Origin: Adineta steineri
Lineage: Eukaryota; Rotifera; Eurotatoria; Adinetida; Adinetidae
NCBI GenBank assembly: GCA_905250115.1
Contig: CAJNOI010000351.1
Span: 1-64,000 of the forward strand
Direction: 5' to 3'
DNA length: 64,000 bases
Of this stretch, positions 62,928-64,000 are shown one piece after another. The position numbers were made by a program, and so were the translations under genes. Within the stretch, counting starts at the first letter, position 1. The number at the start of each line of letters is the position of its first letter. The notes under the pieces are model-generated. The model was not told the DNA's origin, searched no databases, and saw nothing but the letters and a program-made list of their open reading frames with translations.

Positions 62928-64000
62928 GATGGAAAAAAAAATAGAAAAATAATCTAAAAAACAAGATGAATTTAATCAAACAATATTTTTCAAATATTCA
63001 GAGAACAAATATTTGCTGTCGCAGGAAAGATGTAATTCAATATACTTTATATTAAGTTGCTAAGTAAAACAAAACAGTTGTTGTTTTAGTAGATACTAAC
63101 GTTTTATTTTCTCATTCTTTTCCCTTTGTCATCAGTCGAAGAGAAAAAAAAAAGTTCATTTCCTTTTTTTTTGCTGAAGTTAAGAAAAAATATTTATTTT
63201 GTCCTTTGTTCTTTTCTAAGTGTGAATACACTTTTTCAATGACCTTTTATACGTCAGAAAAGTTTTCTTGTTTTTCTGTAAATCAGGGAACTATAATTTA
63301 AAAAGAGTATTTTTTTTTACTCTTTTCTAGAAAAACAAAATGACGATGATTTAGTAAATAAATGAGAAGTGATACTTATATTTATCTGATTGATATTATC
63401 TTAATAATGAACTATAAGAAGTATTGTTTTTCATTTTAAGAATATTATACTGTTATGTGCCATATATGAGTAGGAGGTTTTGAAATAATAGAAACAAAAA
63501 AAAGTATGCTCTTTACAAGATTAGTTTACTAGTATGACGCACAATGAATAAAAAGTCAGACGTCATTAAATATTCTTACAACAAAAAGTAATTAGATTCC
63601 TGTGAATATCAATCAGAAAACAAGTTATGAAAAATCATACATTCATTGTAAAAATAAAAATATTAATACTTCATTTAGAATACTCTACTCAATATACTTG
63701 AAAACTAAGCGATTTTCAATTATTTATATAACATTATTTTTCTTGTTATGAATCTTTGTATGAATCAAAGAGTACGAATAAATTCAAATGTTTTATTTTA
63801 AGAATCTTCTGGGCATAAATAGCATTTATGAATATTATCCTAAAAATCATATATGTATATCTTTGAATAGTTTTTACTGAATAACATATGATATAAAAAT
63901 TTTCTCAATATCGTTTATCATTTTTTCTTTCGATTCATTGAACATAGTTGGTTTATGTCATATACTTATGAAGGTTATTTTTTGTTCGATAGTTCTGATA
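62928..64000. other. Gene-free AT-rich end of window
   Basis: Upstream side of the ankyrin gene; no clear TATA box and no gene, repeat or exon I can support. Confidence 0.45.

Overview
This is AT-rich eukaryotic DNA with one 100-base assembly gap (39728-39827). Genes are split by short GT-AG introns, often 50-70 bases. The best guess for the organism is a bdelloid rotifer (an Adineta- or Rotaria-like animal). The reasons are small introns, a large FG-GAP/VCBS repeat protein, an orphan rhodopsin-like GPCR of divergent type, a family of GT/CA-rich hairpins whose G-rich arm resembles the TGTGGG telomere unit I recall for Adineta, and several tiny non-autonomous DNA transposons. Species identity is inference. 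I rebuilt exon models by hand and kept those whose reading phase closes across every junction.

Layout. 1.1-8.2 kb: an alpha-1,3-fucosyltransferase, a small unknown gene (ERICH2-like C-terminus) and a secreted Thr/Ser-rich protein, all on +. 8.2-17 kb: gene-poor, with hairpin repeats, a 73-bp tandem repeat, one intronless GPCR (12.3 kb) and a piggyBac-type MITE (16.2 kb). 17.0-21.7 kb: a type II membrane protein with 28 FG-GAP/VCBS repeats. 24.3-25.4 kb: a sigma-class glutathione transferase with a signal peptide. 26.3-32.8 kb: several small genes, namely a Cys-rich protein, a 79-aa hydrophilic protein with a clear TATA promoter, a short coiled-coil protein and an 85-aa basic protein. 33.9-36.2 kb: a retinol-dehydrogenase-like SDR and a disordered protein, both on -. 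36-41 kb: gene-free and contains the gap. 41.5-48 kb: a galanin/allatostatin-type receptor, a LicD/fukutin-like protein, and a His/Cys papain-fold candidate bracketed by a pair of ~125-bp inverted repeats. 52-63 kb: an LRR/FN3 membrane receptor with two MITEs in its introns, a 13-exon divergent p38-like MAP kinase and, convergent with it, a 6-exon ankyrin-repeat protein with a hAT MITE in an intron.

The genes do not form one pathway. Secretory-path and cell-surface proteins dominate (glycosyltransferase, mucin-like protein, VCBS protein, secreted GST, LRR receptor, two GPCRs). The most unusual signals are the dispersed telomere-like hairpins, the inverted-repeat-bounded His/Cys gene, the kinase with altered activation and catalytic loops, and four MITEs identifiable from termini and target duplications (one piggyBac, two hAT, one Tc1/mariner).
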